Shown piece after piece: positions 1-9,278 of a stretch of DNA of 13,926 nt. Numbering within the stretch: position 1 is the first letter of the stretch; each line of letters opens with the position of its first letter. The position numbers were made by a program, and so were the translations under genes. The notes under the pieces are model-generated. The model worked only from the letters and a program-made list of their open reading frames with translations. It was not told where the DNA came from and did not search any database. Origin of the DNA: Candolleomyces eurysporus (lineage: Eukaryota; Basidiomycota; Agaricomycetes; Agaricales; Psathyrellaceae); assembly GCA_027579435.1 (NCBI GenBank), contig JANBPK010001726.1, positions 1 to 13,926 of the forward strand, in the 5' to 3' direction.

Positions 1-441
1 TGCGCATCTCTTTACGTGCTCAGGGACTCGCCCTACTGCTCTAGCACCGAATATACTCGATTAATGTGAGGCCACGCAAGAGGGTAGGTACCTTTAGTGC
101 CTAGGAAACCACCTCTATTGCTTTAGTAGTGAAATTGAGCCTTTCAGCTGCAGGGTAGGCCGTTTGATCTGAAGCGGCGCCAACCAGCTAGCTTACTAAA
201 CCCTAATCTCGGGTATATGGCGGGTGCGCCTCTAAGTCGGCAGTCCTCAAGCAGACTCCAACTCTCGTGAACCCAAGAGTATTGTACTCTTTAATTATCC
301 TTCGCGCCGTGCGAGTTATCTTAAGACTGGAAGGGTATTGTAACGTAGAGATTAAATAGACACGACCGTTAATTGAATTAGGAACAATATTCAATAAAAT
401 GGTTACTTATTCGCGAAAAAGCGAACACAGTCGTATCACCG
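1..441 (+). repeat. LTR 5' module (module A, U3-like)
   Basis: This stretch recurs in reverse complement at 12736-13199 and, more diverged, in direct orientation within 11827-12463. Shared landmarks are ACTCGATTAATGTGAGG near 55, the TGCAGGGTAGGCCGTTTGAT block near 150, CCCTAATCTCGGGTATATGG near 202, the CAACTCTCGTGAACCCAAGAG block near 259, an AATAAA at 393-398, and the end word CGTATCACCG at 432-441. It passes directly into module C, which ends at 1172 in front of a primer binding site, so I read it as the U3 part of a 5' LTR. The 5' end is probably just outside the window, because the inverted copy continues about 16 bp further to a TGATG that mirrors the CATCA at 1168-1172. Reading frames inside it are chance. 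Confidence 0.65.
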
Positions 442-1172
442 GATAGACGGAAGTAGGGTCGGGAGCAAAGGTACTCACCTCTGAACCTATTCTGAACTAT
501 CAAAGCATGTGGAAATAGTGGAGTGCCGTCTTGGCAAGTGGTTCCAAACACGTCTCGGCGCAAGTCTAGGAGAGTCAAGACCTCGTTCTGAAGCCTAGAT
601 ACTCTCATATGATTATTTTTTTTTGGACTAGTTGGTTTTATATGTTTATATCTTTGTTTGCCTTGGATGTGTTTGCCAAACTTATTTACAGTATTTACTC
701 TTGGACTCTAAGTAACTGAATCTACATAGTGGGTAGCTAGCGTTGTATTTTGTGTCCGGGTCTGTGTTACCCACCAAATCTACAAGAGCCTTTCTGTTAT
801 CTTTTGCGTGTTTAAATTCAGAAGTTGTTTGAAGGCCATGTCCTCATTGTGTTGTCAAAGTTATATCGTGTCGAGACCATGTTCTCACTTTTGAAGTTGA
901 ATCTGTTTATCGTTGAGTTAGTTGTCTACAAAGTTTAGCTTCCAAAGCAATAACATCAAACCTGGTTGAGCCTTAGCTCCTCCCTCAAACTTGCGATTGC
1001 AAAGTTTATGTTCTGAAGCGTTAGTCTAACTAGACTTAGCGCTTTTCACTATACCCTTGCCCGCCTCTTATCTTCCAAAGATACTTGGTGTGTTTGTTTT
1101 GTGTGTGTTGGTGTTAGAGTTAGGTTCTCTGTCTTGTTGTGTTTTGAGCCTTAGAACACGACCTGTGCATCA
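442..1172 (+). repeat. LTR 3' module (module C, R-U5-like) of the Gypsy element
   Basis: The whole segment matches the reverse complement of 4799-5565 from end to end, with scattered substitutions and small indels. It starts with GATAGACGGAAGTAGG, includes the T-run and GGACTAGTTGG near 620, the CTGGTTGAGCCTTAGCTCC block near 962 and a GT-rich tract at 1088-1140, and ends GTGCATCA. The end is fixed by the loss of similarity between the two copies just after CATCA and by a PBS-like TGG 6 bp later. The 962-1172 part is also recognisable at 6226-6437. Together with module A it makes an LTR of about 1.2 kb, on the same strand as the gag-pol remnant that follows. An antisense open frame at 378-608 runs across it but is not conserved as protein. 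Confidence 0.8.
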
Positions 1173-1177
1173 TCTAT

Positions 1178-1194
1178 TGGAGCCCACTGTGAGG
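1178..1194 (+). promoter_or_regulatory. Candidate tRNA primer binding site
   Basis: TGGAGCCCACTGTGAGG begins 6 bp after the LTR end. Ty3/Gypsy elements start minus-strand DNA synthesis from a tRNA 3' end, whose CCA pairs with a TGG at this place. The position and the leading TGG support the call; which tRNA would pair cannot be decided from the window. Confidence 0.55.
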
Positions 1195-1276
1195 GGATTT
1201 TCAAGAATCAATTAGACTTCAGTTTATTGCTTCAGAAGCTTTCCTTTGTGGCAACAAGTTTTATTAAGACCTTACT

Positions 1277-2526
1277 ATGAGTTCACACTTGCAAATTTAC
1301 AACATTCCGTCTTTAAAAGCTACTACGGCTAAGAAAGTTAAGCAAGGAAAAGAGAAGAGAGTTGGAGGTTTCTCAGATCAAGAAACCTAAGCTTTGAGAT
1401 CAGAAGAGATCATTTCTGATTCTGAAGTTGAGATTGTCGGTACAACTCAGTCTCAAGGTTGAGTTACTACCAATTTGCAATGGGCCAGTTTAAATCCCGG
1501 ACTTTCTACTGTCTATTGAGATGCGAGAACAAGAATTCAGAAAGCAGTCAAAAGAGCTTTCCAAAATTCATCTGCATACAGAGATTCACTTGACAAAGTA
1601 GAAGAGATCGCAACCACGCTTTAGAAGTCATTCTGGTCATCTCCAAACAGATCACAGAGAAGACGAGTTCAGAAGATGGATCCTAGCATTTGTAACCCCA
1701 TGGCTATGGAGAATGTGGAAGCCATGCTTTCAGGGCAAAACTTCCCTCTAAGCTACACCAAAAATTGACCACACTATGAAAAATCCCAGATTTTGGATTA
1801 CTTAGTGCAATGTGAGGAAGTTATGGCTATAAATAAAGTGGAAACAGACCAGGTTAAGAAAATGATCTTAGTTTACTATCTGTCCTATACAGAGAAACAG
1901 GTGTGGACTCAGATGAGCAAGTACAAAACTGGAACTTATGAGTTCAAAGAGCAGGTGTTGAGTTTCCATCCCCAGGCCCTGAAGCAAACCAAAGAAGATC
2001 TAGCAAGGCTGAAGCTTGTGTGTGCCCTTTATAAAAACCTACAACAAAAGGACTACAATGCTTTAAAATCCAACAAAAACATGATGGATTATATACAACA
2101 GATAGAAAGCGACTGTTCCAAAATGAGCACAAAAGTATGTGCGAGTATGTGGACAAATATGTGGCAGGGACAGTTCAGAACGTGCAGAACATCTATGACA
2201 ACGAGTATTTGAGGAGTCAGTTCAACTACAACTCTTATGAAGCAGAAGCGGTGACTTGAGATGACATTAGGCAGCTGCAGGCAGCTATCGAGAGTCTGAC
2301 TCACAAAAATCTGTTGTCAAAGACCCTTTTGCCATCACAGACTCAGCAGTTTGTGCAGAACCAAGAGGAATCTGGCCTCAATCAACTCAGAAGAGAACAG
2401 GAGCAAATGAGTTGAGTCATGGCGCAGTTGGTGGACTCTTTGGAGGACCTGAAAGGAAGAAGCCAGAGTCAGTTTGTGACTACAAGGACGAGTGGCAATT
2501 CCAAAGAGGATTTTCAAGATGACTGA
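1277..2526 (+). pseudogene. Ty3/Gypsy gag pseudogene (N-terminal and capsid part)
   Basis: The likely start is ATG 1277 (MSSHLQIYNIPSLKATT), 99 bp after the PBS. The reading frame can be followed with stops TAA 1388, TGA 1460, TGA 1517, TAG 1622 and TGA 1766, then is open to about 2120. There it jumps frame, consistent with one base lost from the A-run at 2120-2123, and goes on through TGA 2257, TGA 2413 and TGA 2524. The clean part (1769-2120) is rich in Lys, Gln, Tyr and Leu (KKMILVYYLSYTEKQVW, TYEFKEQVLSFHP), typical of the gag polyprotein of basidiomycete Gypsy elements. Gag builds the virus-like particle around the element RNA. Six of the eight stops are TGA. No active product is possible. 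Confidence 0.8.
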
Positions 2527-2527
2527 A

Positions 2528-3874
2528 AAAGGATGCTTCTGCTGCAAAGAGGACTTTGGTTGGTTGCAGTAGAAAAGCTCCGGAGGCTGGTGCACAAAAA
2601 CCCAACCCAACCCTGTAACTATTGATAGCAATGAGGAAGAGGAAGAAGAGGTTAGGAAGCCGATGAGAAAAGAGCCAGTGCAATGGAAAAAAGTGGAGAC
2701 TGAGAAAGGAGTCAGATTCAGAGACCTGGTAGTGGAGGCACCTAAGGCAAAGATACCTGAACAACTGTATATCATGGTGCTGCCCTTACCAACTAAACCG
2801 CTCGCTCTTTTTAGAGAACCCACTTCAGAAGCAGCTAAGACAAAAAAGCAAGTTTCTACCCCACTGCCTGTGCTTGAGAAAACCCAATCATATAAAAATA
2901 AAGTGCTGATTGATGATGAAAAAGCTCCGAGGAGGATAGTGGAAGAATTTATTAACACTAAATTCACTACAAGCCTTAAGGACTTAGCTAGTGTCTCTGC
3001 TCCAGCTTGGGAGTATCTGAAGATGATGATCACAAAACGAAAGATGGCCAGAGAGGAAGAGAAGGCTTTAGATTTGGAGTACCATCTCATTTCGCTCATG
3101 GATATGTTGACTCAGAAGCAGGAAGACAAAGTGGTCCAACTTTTGAACCTACTAGAGGAAGAGGAAATGCGAGTGGAAGAGTTGGGGGTTACTAGCTTGA
3201 ACCAACAAGGAGAAGAGTCGCCTGAACCAGTTGTAGTGAGCACCTATGTGCAATTGGAGGAGTTGCCTCATGCCCAGATCTTCTGTGCACAGGACGTACC
3301 AGGGATTCCGGATAGAGCCTCTGTGTTGACAGACCCAGTAAAACAATACCTTAATTCCCTTGCTGAAGGTGAAGAACCTTGCCCCATCCTGGTGGCAAGA
3401 GAGTCAGTTGCCCTTAGAACTGTATTCCTTACCATCCATAAGTCTGGGAAAGCGGAAGTCCTGTTGGACACTGGCTCTTAGATTTGCTCTATGAATACAG
3501 ATATAGCTAGGAACTTAGGTATTTCCTGGGATCCAAATGTTGTTATACATCTCCAATCTGCTAACAGGACTGTAGAGAAAACGCTTGGGTTGGCTCAGAA
3601 TGTTGAGTTTGACTTCGGAAGTGTAATTGCATATATACAACTTTACATAATTCAAAGACCAGCCTATAGTGTGCTTCTAGGACAACCCTTTGACATTGCA
3701 ATGAGTAGTGAAGTTTCAAATCACACTTTGGGAGAACAGAATTTGACTCTGAAAGATCCTAACACTGGGAAGAGGATCACTATTCCTACCTTTCCAAAAG
3801 GAAAACCACCTCTGCACATTCAGAAGGAGTTGTGGGATCAAGAAGGTCAAATTTTTCAAAATTCGAGAATTTGA
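2528..3874 (+). pseudogene. Gag C-terminus and retropepsin-like aspartic protease, disrupted
   Basis: A further frame change near 2527 leads into a degenerate zinc knuckle (CFCCKEDFGW at 2534-2563), where only the first cysteines of a CCHC box are left and a TAG stands at 2570-2572. An acidic linker (EEEEEE) and a Lys/Glu-rich segment of about 250 codons follow. The protease active-site motif DTGS lies at 3467-3478 and is followed at once by an in-frame TAG (3479-3481), then ICSMN. The second half of the fold continues in the same frame, with LLGQPFD at 3674-3694, to the stop at 3872-3874. In this family retropepsin cuts the Gag-Pol polyprotein inside the particle. The catalytic Asp and Gly remain, but the stop two codons after the Gly separates the two halves. 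Confidence 0.85.
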
Positions 3875-3894
3875 TCTAGAAGGATCAAGGAGAA

Positions 3895-4744
3895 GTGGGA
3901 CTCACTCTTGAGTATGATGAAGAATTGAAAGAAATGTACTTCACCTACATGGTTTTGGCAGAAAAAGAAAATTTTACAAAAACAGAGTTGCAAGTAGCCT
4001 ATGTGCAAATGGCATTGATGAAGCACAAACCTGAGACAGAAGATGAAAAGTTAGCGAGTGCACACTTTCAGAATTTCCTTCAGATGGTTCACAACCCAGT
4101 TCAGAAAGGAAGCAAAGCTAAAGCGGCATTTCAACAAGAGACAGATGTATCTAGCGCTGTGCCTGAAGGTTCGTCTCAGGACAAAAAGACAAAGGCCAAG
4201 ATGCAGGGTGTCTCTACAGGAACCAAATATAAGAAGGTAGCGGATAAAGTCAAACTGGTGCTTGAAAACCTGGACAAGAAGTTCAGAATTGTCTGGAAAA
4301 TCAAAGGGGATCCTTTAGCAGATATGCCAGAGCTTCCTACCCATCCACCTGACTTTGTACCTACTGGTTGCTATACTGAAGAAAAGAAGATTGCGATGGA
4401 CAAACTGCACAAAGGAACTTTTCTTTGTCCAGAAGAAAGGAAGCTACTTCATCATTTTGTAGGGAGTTCATAACAAGGCGTTTGCATGGGATGACACCAA
4501 AAGAGGCAGTTTCAAATCAGAATACTTCCCTTCAATCATTATTCCTACTGTAACCCATGTTCCATGGGTTCTGAAGAACTGTCCTGTACTTCCTGGACTT
4601 TATGACAGGATCTGCAGCTTGATTAAACAGAAGATTGATGCAGGAGTATATGAACTGTCAAATTCATCATATAGATTGAGATGGTTTTGCATTCTGAAAA
4701 GCTCGCAAGCTCCGCGAGCAACAGGAAGGCACAAGAAATCCTGA
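3895..4744 (+). pseudogene. Gypsy pol: linker and start of reverse transcriptase, truncated
   Basis: After a frame change between 3874 and 3895 the polyprotein continues (TLEYDEELKEMYFTYM) to 4473. A second small frameshift at about 4460-4466 leads into the conserved RT leader: NKAFAWDD (about 4472), VPWVLKN (4559-4579), GVYELSNSSYR and RWFC (up to 4690). This is the segment just before the RT palm in basidiomycete Gypsy elements. Everything after RWFCILKS is missing: no YxDD box, RNase H or integrase occurs in the window. After about 4700 the frame reads unrelated residues and stops at 4742-4744. The deletion removed well over half of pol and placed an inverted LTR about 100 bp downstream. 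Confidence 0.85.
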
Positions 4745-4798
4745 CATTCATCACTACATCAGCCAATCTCAACAAGCATCAGTACCATGCATGGATTT
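4707..4798 (+). other. Orphan coding-like scrap between truncated RT and inverted LTR
   Basis: A frame different from the RT frame gives a plausible peptide, KLREQQEGTRNPDIHHYISQ and on to CMDF, which runs without a stop into the LTR at 4799. It looks like a fragment of another part of the same or a related polyprotein, brought next to RT by the deletion. I cannot place it in a known domain. At about 30 codons it could also be chance. Confidence 0.3.
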
Positions 4799-5565
4799 TG
4801 ATGCGCAGGTCGCGTTTTAAGGCTCAAAACACAACAAGACAAAGAACCTAACTCTAACACCAAGACACAACAAGACAAAGAATCTAACTCTAACACCAAC
4901 ACACACAAAACAAACATACCAAGTATCTTCAGAAGATAAGAGGCAGGCAAGGGTATAGTGAAAAGCGCTAAGTCTAGTTGGACTAAGGCTTTGGAACGTA
5001 AACTTTGCAATCACAAGTTTGAGGGGGGAGATAAGGCTCAACCAGGTTTGATGTTATTGCTTTGGAAGCTAAACTTCACAGACAACTAACTCAACGATAA
5101 ACAGCTTTGACTTCAGAAGTGAGAACACAGTCTCAATGCAATATAACTTTGACAACACAATGAGGACACAGCCTCCAAACGACTTCTGAACTTAAACATG
5201 CAAAAGATAACAGAAAGGCTCTCATAGATTTGGTGGGTAACACAGACCCGGATGCAAAATACAATGCTAGCTACCTGCTACGTAGATTCATTTACTTAGA
5301 GTCCAAGATTAAATACTGTAAATAAGTTTGGCAAACACATCCAAGGCAAACAGAGATATAAATACATGAAACCAACTAGTCCAAAAAGAGATAATCATAT
5401 GAGGGTATCCAGGGTCCAGAACAAGGGCTCAACTCTCCTAGACTTGCATCGAGATGCATTCAGAACCACTTGCCAAAACAGCACTCCACTATTTTCACAT
5501 GCTTTGATAGTTCGGAATAGGTTTGGAGGTGAGTACCTTTGCTCCCGATCCTACTTCCGTCTATC
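4799..5565 (-). repeat. Inverted LTR 3' module (module C')
   Basis: This is the reverse complement of 442-1172. Its LTR 3' end is at 4799 (TGATGCGCAGG on the plus strand, i.e. ...CATCA read on the minus strand), and similarity to module C ends at 5565, exactly where module C meets module A at 441/442. Unlike the left copy it has no A module attached: the next sequence, from 5566, is unrelated to A. So this LTR is both inverted relative to the gag-pol it abuts and cut at the internal module junction. It cannot be the original 3' LTR of the element. Either another insertion or an inversion/recombination brought it here. Confidence 0.8.
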
Positions 5566-6437
5566 TGGTTGGCTGGGCACCACTCCCAAGCCCTTATTGC
5601 ACCGTTGCCCCAACTGTAGGCACTCCGTATCTCTCTGCACTCCATGCATTCCTCTCTACCAAGTTCAGCTTGCAACCCCGATACCTATCTCAAGTTCTGA
5701 AGCCATCCGTCAGTCTTCACCCTCATTCCGCATCAGTTCACATATCAGGTTGGTTCTTCAGAAGCCCACAACTGAGTTGTTTGTCCTTCCGAATCCAGTT
5801 ACTGTCATGTTTGATTGACTTAATGGATTTGCCATCATGTCCTCGAAGCCACAGAGTGATGTTACACTTTCCACTTAGTGAATGTCAGGGCGAATGTCCC
5901 TTGTAGTGTGCAGACTCCCTTCCTACACCGTACCTTGCCAGGTCAGGCGTGTAGTTATGGCTCTGAATTGTTTCTCTATCCTTTGGATATGTTTGCAGGG
6001 CCTTCCAAATACAAAGCACCGCTGCTGAACCGTCGTACTTGGGTCACTGAGCCAGTAGAGCTGCTAAGTCTGAAGCCAGGAACTGCTTCGACTCTTGGTT
6101 TCACAAATGTTCAGAAGACATGCAAAGTTCTATTATTTCATGATTTTTCTGAGGGTCTGCAGGCAAACACCATATCACTGTGTGTTAGTGAAGTCACTTT
6201 GTGAAGCATTTCTATCATTGCTGGTTGAGCCTTAGCTCCCCCTTGAGCTTGCAATTGTACAAGAAGAGCTCTAGAAGCCTCTGTTGACTAAACTTAGAGC
6301 TTTTATCTATACCTTTTGCCCGCCTTTATCTTCACCAAGGTATTTGATGTGTTGTGTTGTTGTGGTTGTGTGTGTGTGTGTGTTATAGTTCTATAGTTTT
6401 GTTGTCAGAGCGCCCTAGNTTTGCTACCTGCACATCA
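5566..6437 (+). repeat. LTR of a related family (module D plus C-like tail)
   Basis: Two parts can be seen. The first part (5566-6180) shares about 5790-6180 with the reverse complement of 13472-13926, for example TCGAAGCCACAGAGTGATGT, GGGCCTTCCAAAT and GTCGTACTTGGGTCACTGAG. It ends in CATATCACTG at 6171-6180, matching the end word of module A. The tail (6181-6437) resembles the end of module C: CTGGTTGAGCCTTAGCTCC at 6226, TTAGAGCTTTTATCTATACC, a GT-rich tract, and a terminal CACATCA at 6431-6437. The plausible reading is a solo LTR in plus orientation. No PBS or gag follows. Its true 5' end is unclear because it abuts the inverted C' at 5565/5566. Base 6419 is ambiguous. Confidence 0.65.
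6367..6383. repeat. (GT)n microsatellite in the LTR tail
   Basis: A run of alternating T and G of 17 bases lies in the GT-rich part of the LTR tail. The other LTRs have shorter GT-rich tracts at the equivalent place (1088-1115, 12674-12690). Confidence 0.8.
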
Positions 6438-6439
6438 GC

Positions 6440-6742
6440 ACTATCAAGTCGAGCAGTCAATCATGCTCCTCATCGCACACTCAGAACAGTGGTGGGAGCG
6501 CTAATGCTGACTCTCTCTTCAACATGCAATCCCTTGCCAAACTTCTTGAGCCATCCAGCATCAGAAACATTGTTGACATTTATCAAGCTGTCTCAAAAAC
6601 GGCCTCCAGCAGCCCTTCCAACCTTGCCCAGACCAACCATGATCTAGAAGCAGCAACATTGCTTGTTGAGGTTGTCCTCAACAACTACAAACTCCTTTGT
6701 GAAGAATCCCACCAGATTGTAGACAGCTACATTGAATGGTAG
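6440..6742 (+). CDS. Hypothetical 101-codon open frame next to the LTR, probably a gene fragment
   Basis: I do not recognise this protein. The frame is open from inside the LTR to TAG 6740-6742. The first ATG is 6524, giving 72 residues, but the composition looks continuous upstream: a Ser-rich stretch (SSSQSCSSSHTQNSGGSANA) comes before NMQSLAKLLEPSSIRNIVDI. The downstream part is a Leu/Val/Asn-rich, helix-like segment ending VDSYIEW. This is a natural-looking composition, unlike most chance frames here. The start is missing, since the frame enters directly from the LTR end at 6437, so it may be a host or transposon gene cut by the LTR insertion. A GT/AG pair near the stop (GTAGGC at 6739, TTTCAG before 6774) would give an intron of only about 35 nt, which is too short to trust. 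Confidence 0.3.
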   Translation, partial: TIKSSSQSCSSSHTQNSGGSANADSLFNMQSLAKLLEPSSIRNIVDIYQAVSKTASSSPSNLAQTNHDLEAATLLVEVVLNNYKLLCEESHQIVDSYIEW

Positions 6743-7777
6743 GCACTCTCATCATGAGCCCAACCTGTTTCAGGTGGTAGGTTCTGTCTTTGGCTGGACA
6801 AGCAACTTTTACGCACCTTTTATACTTGAGACATACTTGAGTACAATCTACTTTTATCCTTCAACTTGTTTGCAGTGCCATGGAGATGATATGGAGCGGT
6901 AGCATAGGGGTGGGTAGTGCATTCATTTGTAACTGGAAGGGCAGCCTCTTTGAGTTGCCAATCAATGTGTCACGTAGTTAAGCTTCAAGCTCCAACATTT
7001 ATGGACATCATTCAACATTTGATAATTGAAAATCATTCTTGCTGTGCACTGATGTGACGTTGCCTCAAAAAGTTAGCAGTTAAATATGAACTTAAGAACC
7101 ACTGAACCTCAGACAGTGAGTCCACTGTTCTCACTGCGCCATAGGCGCTGGCTCTGCAAATGTCAATTCAACATAATAGAGATCACGATTGGTGAGTTCC
7201 AGCCACAATGGAAGCAGGATTATGTGAAGAGTGCCCTCCTTTGCAGCTGGATCTGCAAGCTCTCGCAATATTAACAGCAGCATCTGGCGATCCAGCAAGT
7301 GGCTGGCGCTTGTACGCATTGCTAGTAATGGTTCCAATGGGAACTTTGCAGTTTGAAACACAGTATTCAATCATAAACTTGAAGTTCAACTTGTTGTTCA
7401 TATCTCTTGGTTATTACACCTCTCTGGCATGTAGGAAGTGCATACTGAATTGGCTGACTTGCAACAGAAGTTAAGTTCACTGACCCCCAGCATTGGATTG
7501 TGAGTTTGTACACCCATTTCCCTGGAAACAATGGAGTCTGAAATGCCACTACTTTCGGCTAGTTGTGAAATTTTTCCAACACTGACAGGATAGATAAAAA
7601 TTGAAGTTCAACTTCCAGAAATGGCGGCTACTCTAGTAGAATGGCCACCGAGTCCAGGAAGATAAAAGGAGCACCAGTGTAGTCAGGTTCTTACACCATT
7701 TCCTCACCTCCTTCTCTGAAGATATCTGGCTTTCTGTGTCTGAAATATGCAAGCACATTGTAACTTGTGCCCTCTGA
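6743..7777. other. No recognisable gene
   Basis: About 1 kb of mixed-composition DNA. Short open frames occur on both strands (the longest is 88 codons on plus at 7208-7474, with overlapping ones on minus at 7131-7401), but none has a recognisable motif, and overlap on both strands suggests chance. No tandem repeat, RNA gene or LTR-like segment is visible. Confidence 0.5.
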
Positions 7778-8191
7778 CACCTACCTACCCTTCCCACCTA
7801 TCTACACCCCTTCTTGTCTTGGAAAATGCCCTCAGCTCTCTCCATCCCTCATTCCATTCACCGTGAGGTGGAGCACTACCTTTGTCAGGTGGAGGCTCAC
7901 CACCTGCGCATGCCCACTTCTAACCCTGCCATCCTCCACTGGGACTTTATCCTCAAGAAATTGGTTGAATGGTTTTGGTAAGTTGGTCCCAACAAAGCCA
8001 ATGGATGGGCAGAACAGGGAGCTGATGCATCCGGCTTGCAGCCTGGAATCAGCGGAGCTTATACCCCCAAGTCAGCTCGAGGAGCACTGCCATACCCACC
8101 TCGTGAGGCCCCCATGCTGCCTGTGCTCCATTGTGACTGGAAAGGGGTATACCCTGTCCAGACTGGCCATTGTGGAGGTTTCTCAGCCTGA
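7778..8191 (+). pseudogene. Degenerate coding-like stretch, unknown family
   Basis: The frame starting after TGA 7775-7777 is open to TGA 8189-8191 except for one TAA at 7979-7981. The first half reads like real protein (MPSALSIPHSIHREVEHYLC, then AILHWDFILKKLVEWFW). The second half is Gly/Pro/Ala-rich (GAYTPKSARGALPYPP). A strong 5' splice consensus GTAAGT lies at 7978-7983, right at the TAA, so this may be an exon end. A possible acceptor is at 8325-8334 (CTAATTACAG), which would make an intron of about 357 nt, long for the fungal introns seen elsewhere in this window. The +1 frame is open for 185 codons over 7767-8324 but gives an unnatural Cys/Pro/Ser-rich peptide. I cannot assign a family. 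Confidence 0.25.
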
Positions 8192-9254
8192 CTTACATAG
8201 AAACACCCCTGTCTTGAACAGGGAGTACATCGCCTCATGCACCAATGGTTGCTGCGGATACTTTGGTGCATTCAATGACTCTGTATCACTGTTTTCCATC
8301 TCACAAGTTCACGATTTTTGCTAATTACAGTATGTATGGAGCACTACTATTTTTTGGATGGGATCAGGGTTCACACTTATCCCTTGAGAGGTGGGTGCTA
8401 GGACTAACACTTCTTCCACCTTGTCTAATCTGAGTTGATGTTTTTTCAATTAGCTGCTCTTGACTGGAGAGCGGATGGATTCAGTCCTCTCCCAAGTAGA
8501 GCTGTCATTCCGTGGCAGAGAAGGGCTGCATCAAATTCTGCCCAGGCACATTATGACCCATTGTGGCCAATTTCTAGAACATAAGTAAAATGGCATATTC
8601 ATCCTTGTTCTATCCTCCTCACACTGATGCAAATTCTCTAGCAGGTTTTTGATCCATGGATTTGTCCCTCTCTCTACAAAACCGCTGCTCTTTAATTTGT
8701 GACCTAGCATTGGGGCTGCTGGAGCATCAGTTCTGGAATTTATTTGTCCAATGTTCCCTTTGCAAGAACACATCTGCTGCCTCAGTGCTCTCTCTAAGTC
8801 ATGGCCAGTCCAGCTTACCATTCACACTGTGATAGTGAGTCCATTTTCTCAATATGTTGTCCAAAGCTCATTCTCCTAGTCAATGACTCCATCAACCCTC
8901 ACTGAATAAAAATAAGAATAGAAACATTGAGGGACCTGAGCTCCTTCAAATCCACAGAGCATGTCACAGAGGCTTACCACTTTCTGATGGTAATTTCCGC
9001 AGGTGGGATGCTACTAGAGTAAGAACTGGTACTAGATGGGATAAAAGTGGCCCTGTTGCACACTACATTCAGGAGCCACTCTTTGAGGCCTTTCCAAAAT
9101 GCAGAAGCATATATCCAAGTCTGTGCTTAAAGAAACATATATAAAGGTGGAACAAGAGGAACAGGAAAAGTTGATGAAGCTTAGGATGCTGCATCAGGAG
9201 AATTGCACCTCCTTCCCAGGATTAGGTTACTCAGACACTGGAAAAACACTGATT
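8192..9254. other. No recognisable gene
   Basis: About 1.06 kb with no supported feature. One minus-strand open frame of 96 codons (8531-8821) contains a plausible segment (GHDLERALRQQMCSCKGN) but no motif I know, no splice partner I can defend, and no match to a repeat elsewhere in the window. Confidence 0.5.
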
Positions 9255-9274
9255 AAAAAAAAAGAAAAAAAAAA
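9255..9274. repeat. A-rich tract
   Basis: Nine A, one G and ten A in a row, just before the G-rich minisatellite. It could be the tail of an old retroposed copy, but no body of such an element was recognised to its left. Confidence 0.6.
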
Positions 9275-9278
9275 TTAA

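Noticed and set aside
378..608. Antisense open frame shared by both copies of module C (minus at 378-608, plus at 5366-5818), with similar first 57 residues
   Set aside because: Similarity is expected from the shared LTR DNA. About 13 of 57 residues differ, mostly by single non-synonymous changes, and the frames diverge completely where the LTR copies stop matching. There is no sign of protein-level selection.
2335..3099. 254-codon open frame on minus strand
   Set aside because: It lies antisense to the gag/protease frame, which carries recognisable motifs (DTGS, LGQPFD). The minus product is Ser/Leu/Phe-rich with no domain, typical of a shadow of an AG-rich coding strand.
5566..6437. Module D as the original 3' LTR of the 1277-4744 element
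   Set aside because: Orientation fits, but its first 600 bp do not resemble module A or C. Only the last 210 bp are similar, so it belongs to a related family and is not the partner LTR.
7767..8324. 185-codon plus-strand open frame, the longest in the middle region
   Set aside because: Composition is unusually rich in Cys, Pro and Ser without pattern, and the overlapping frame looks more protein-like. Kept only as an alternative in the 7778-8191 entry.
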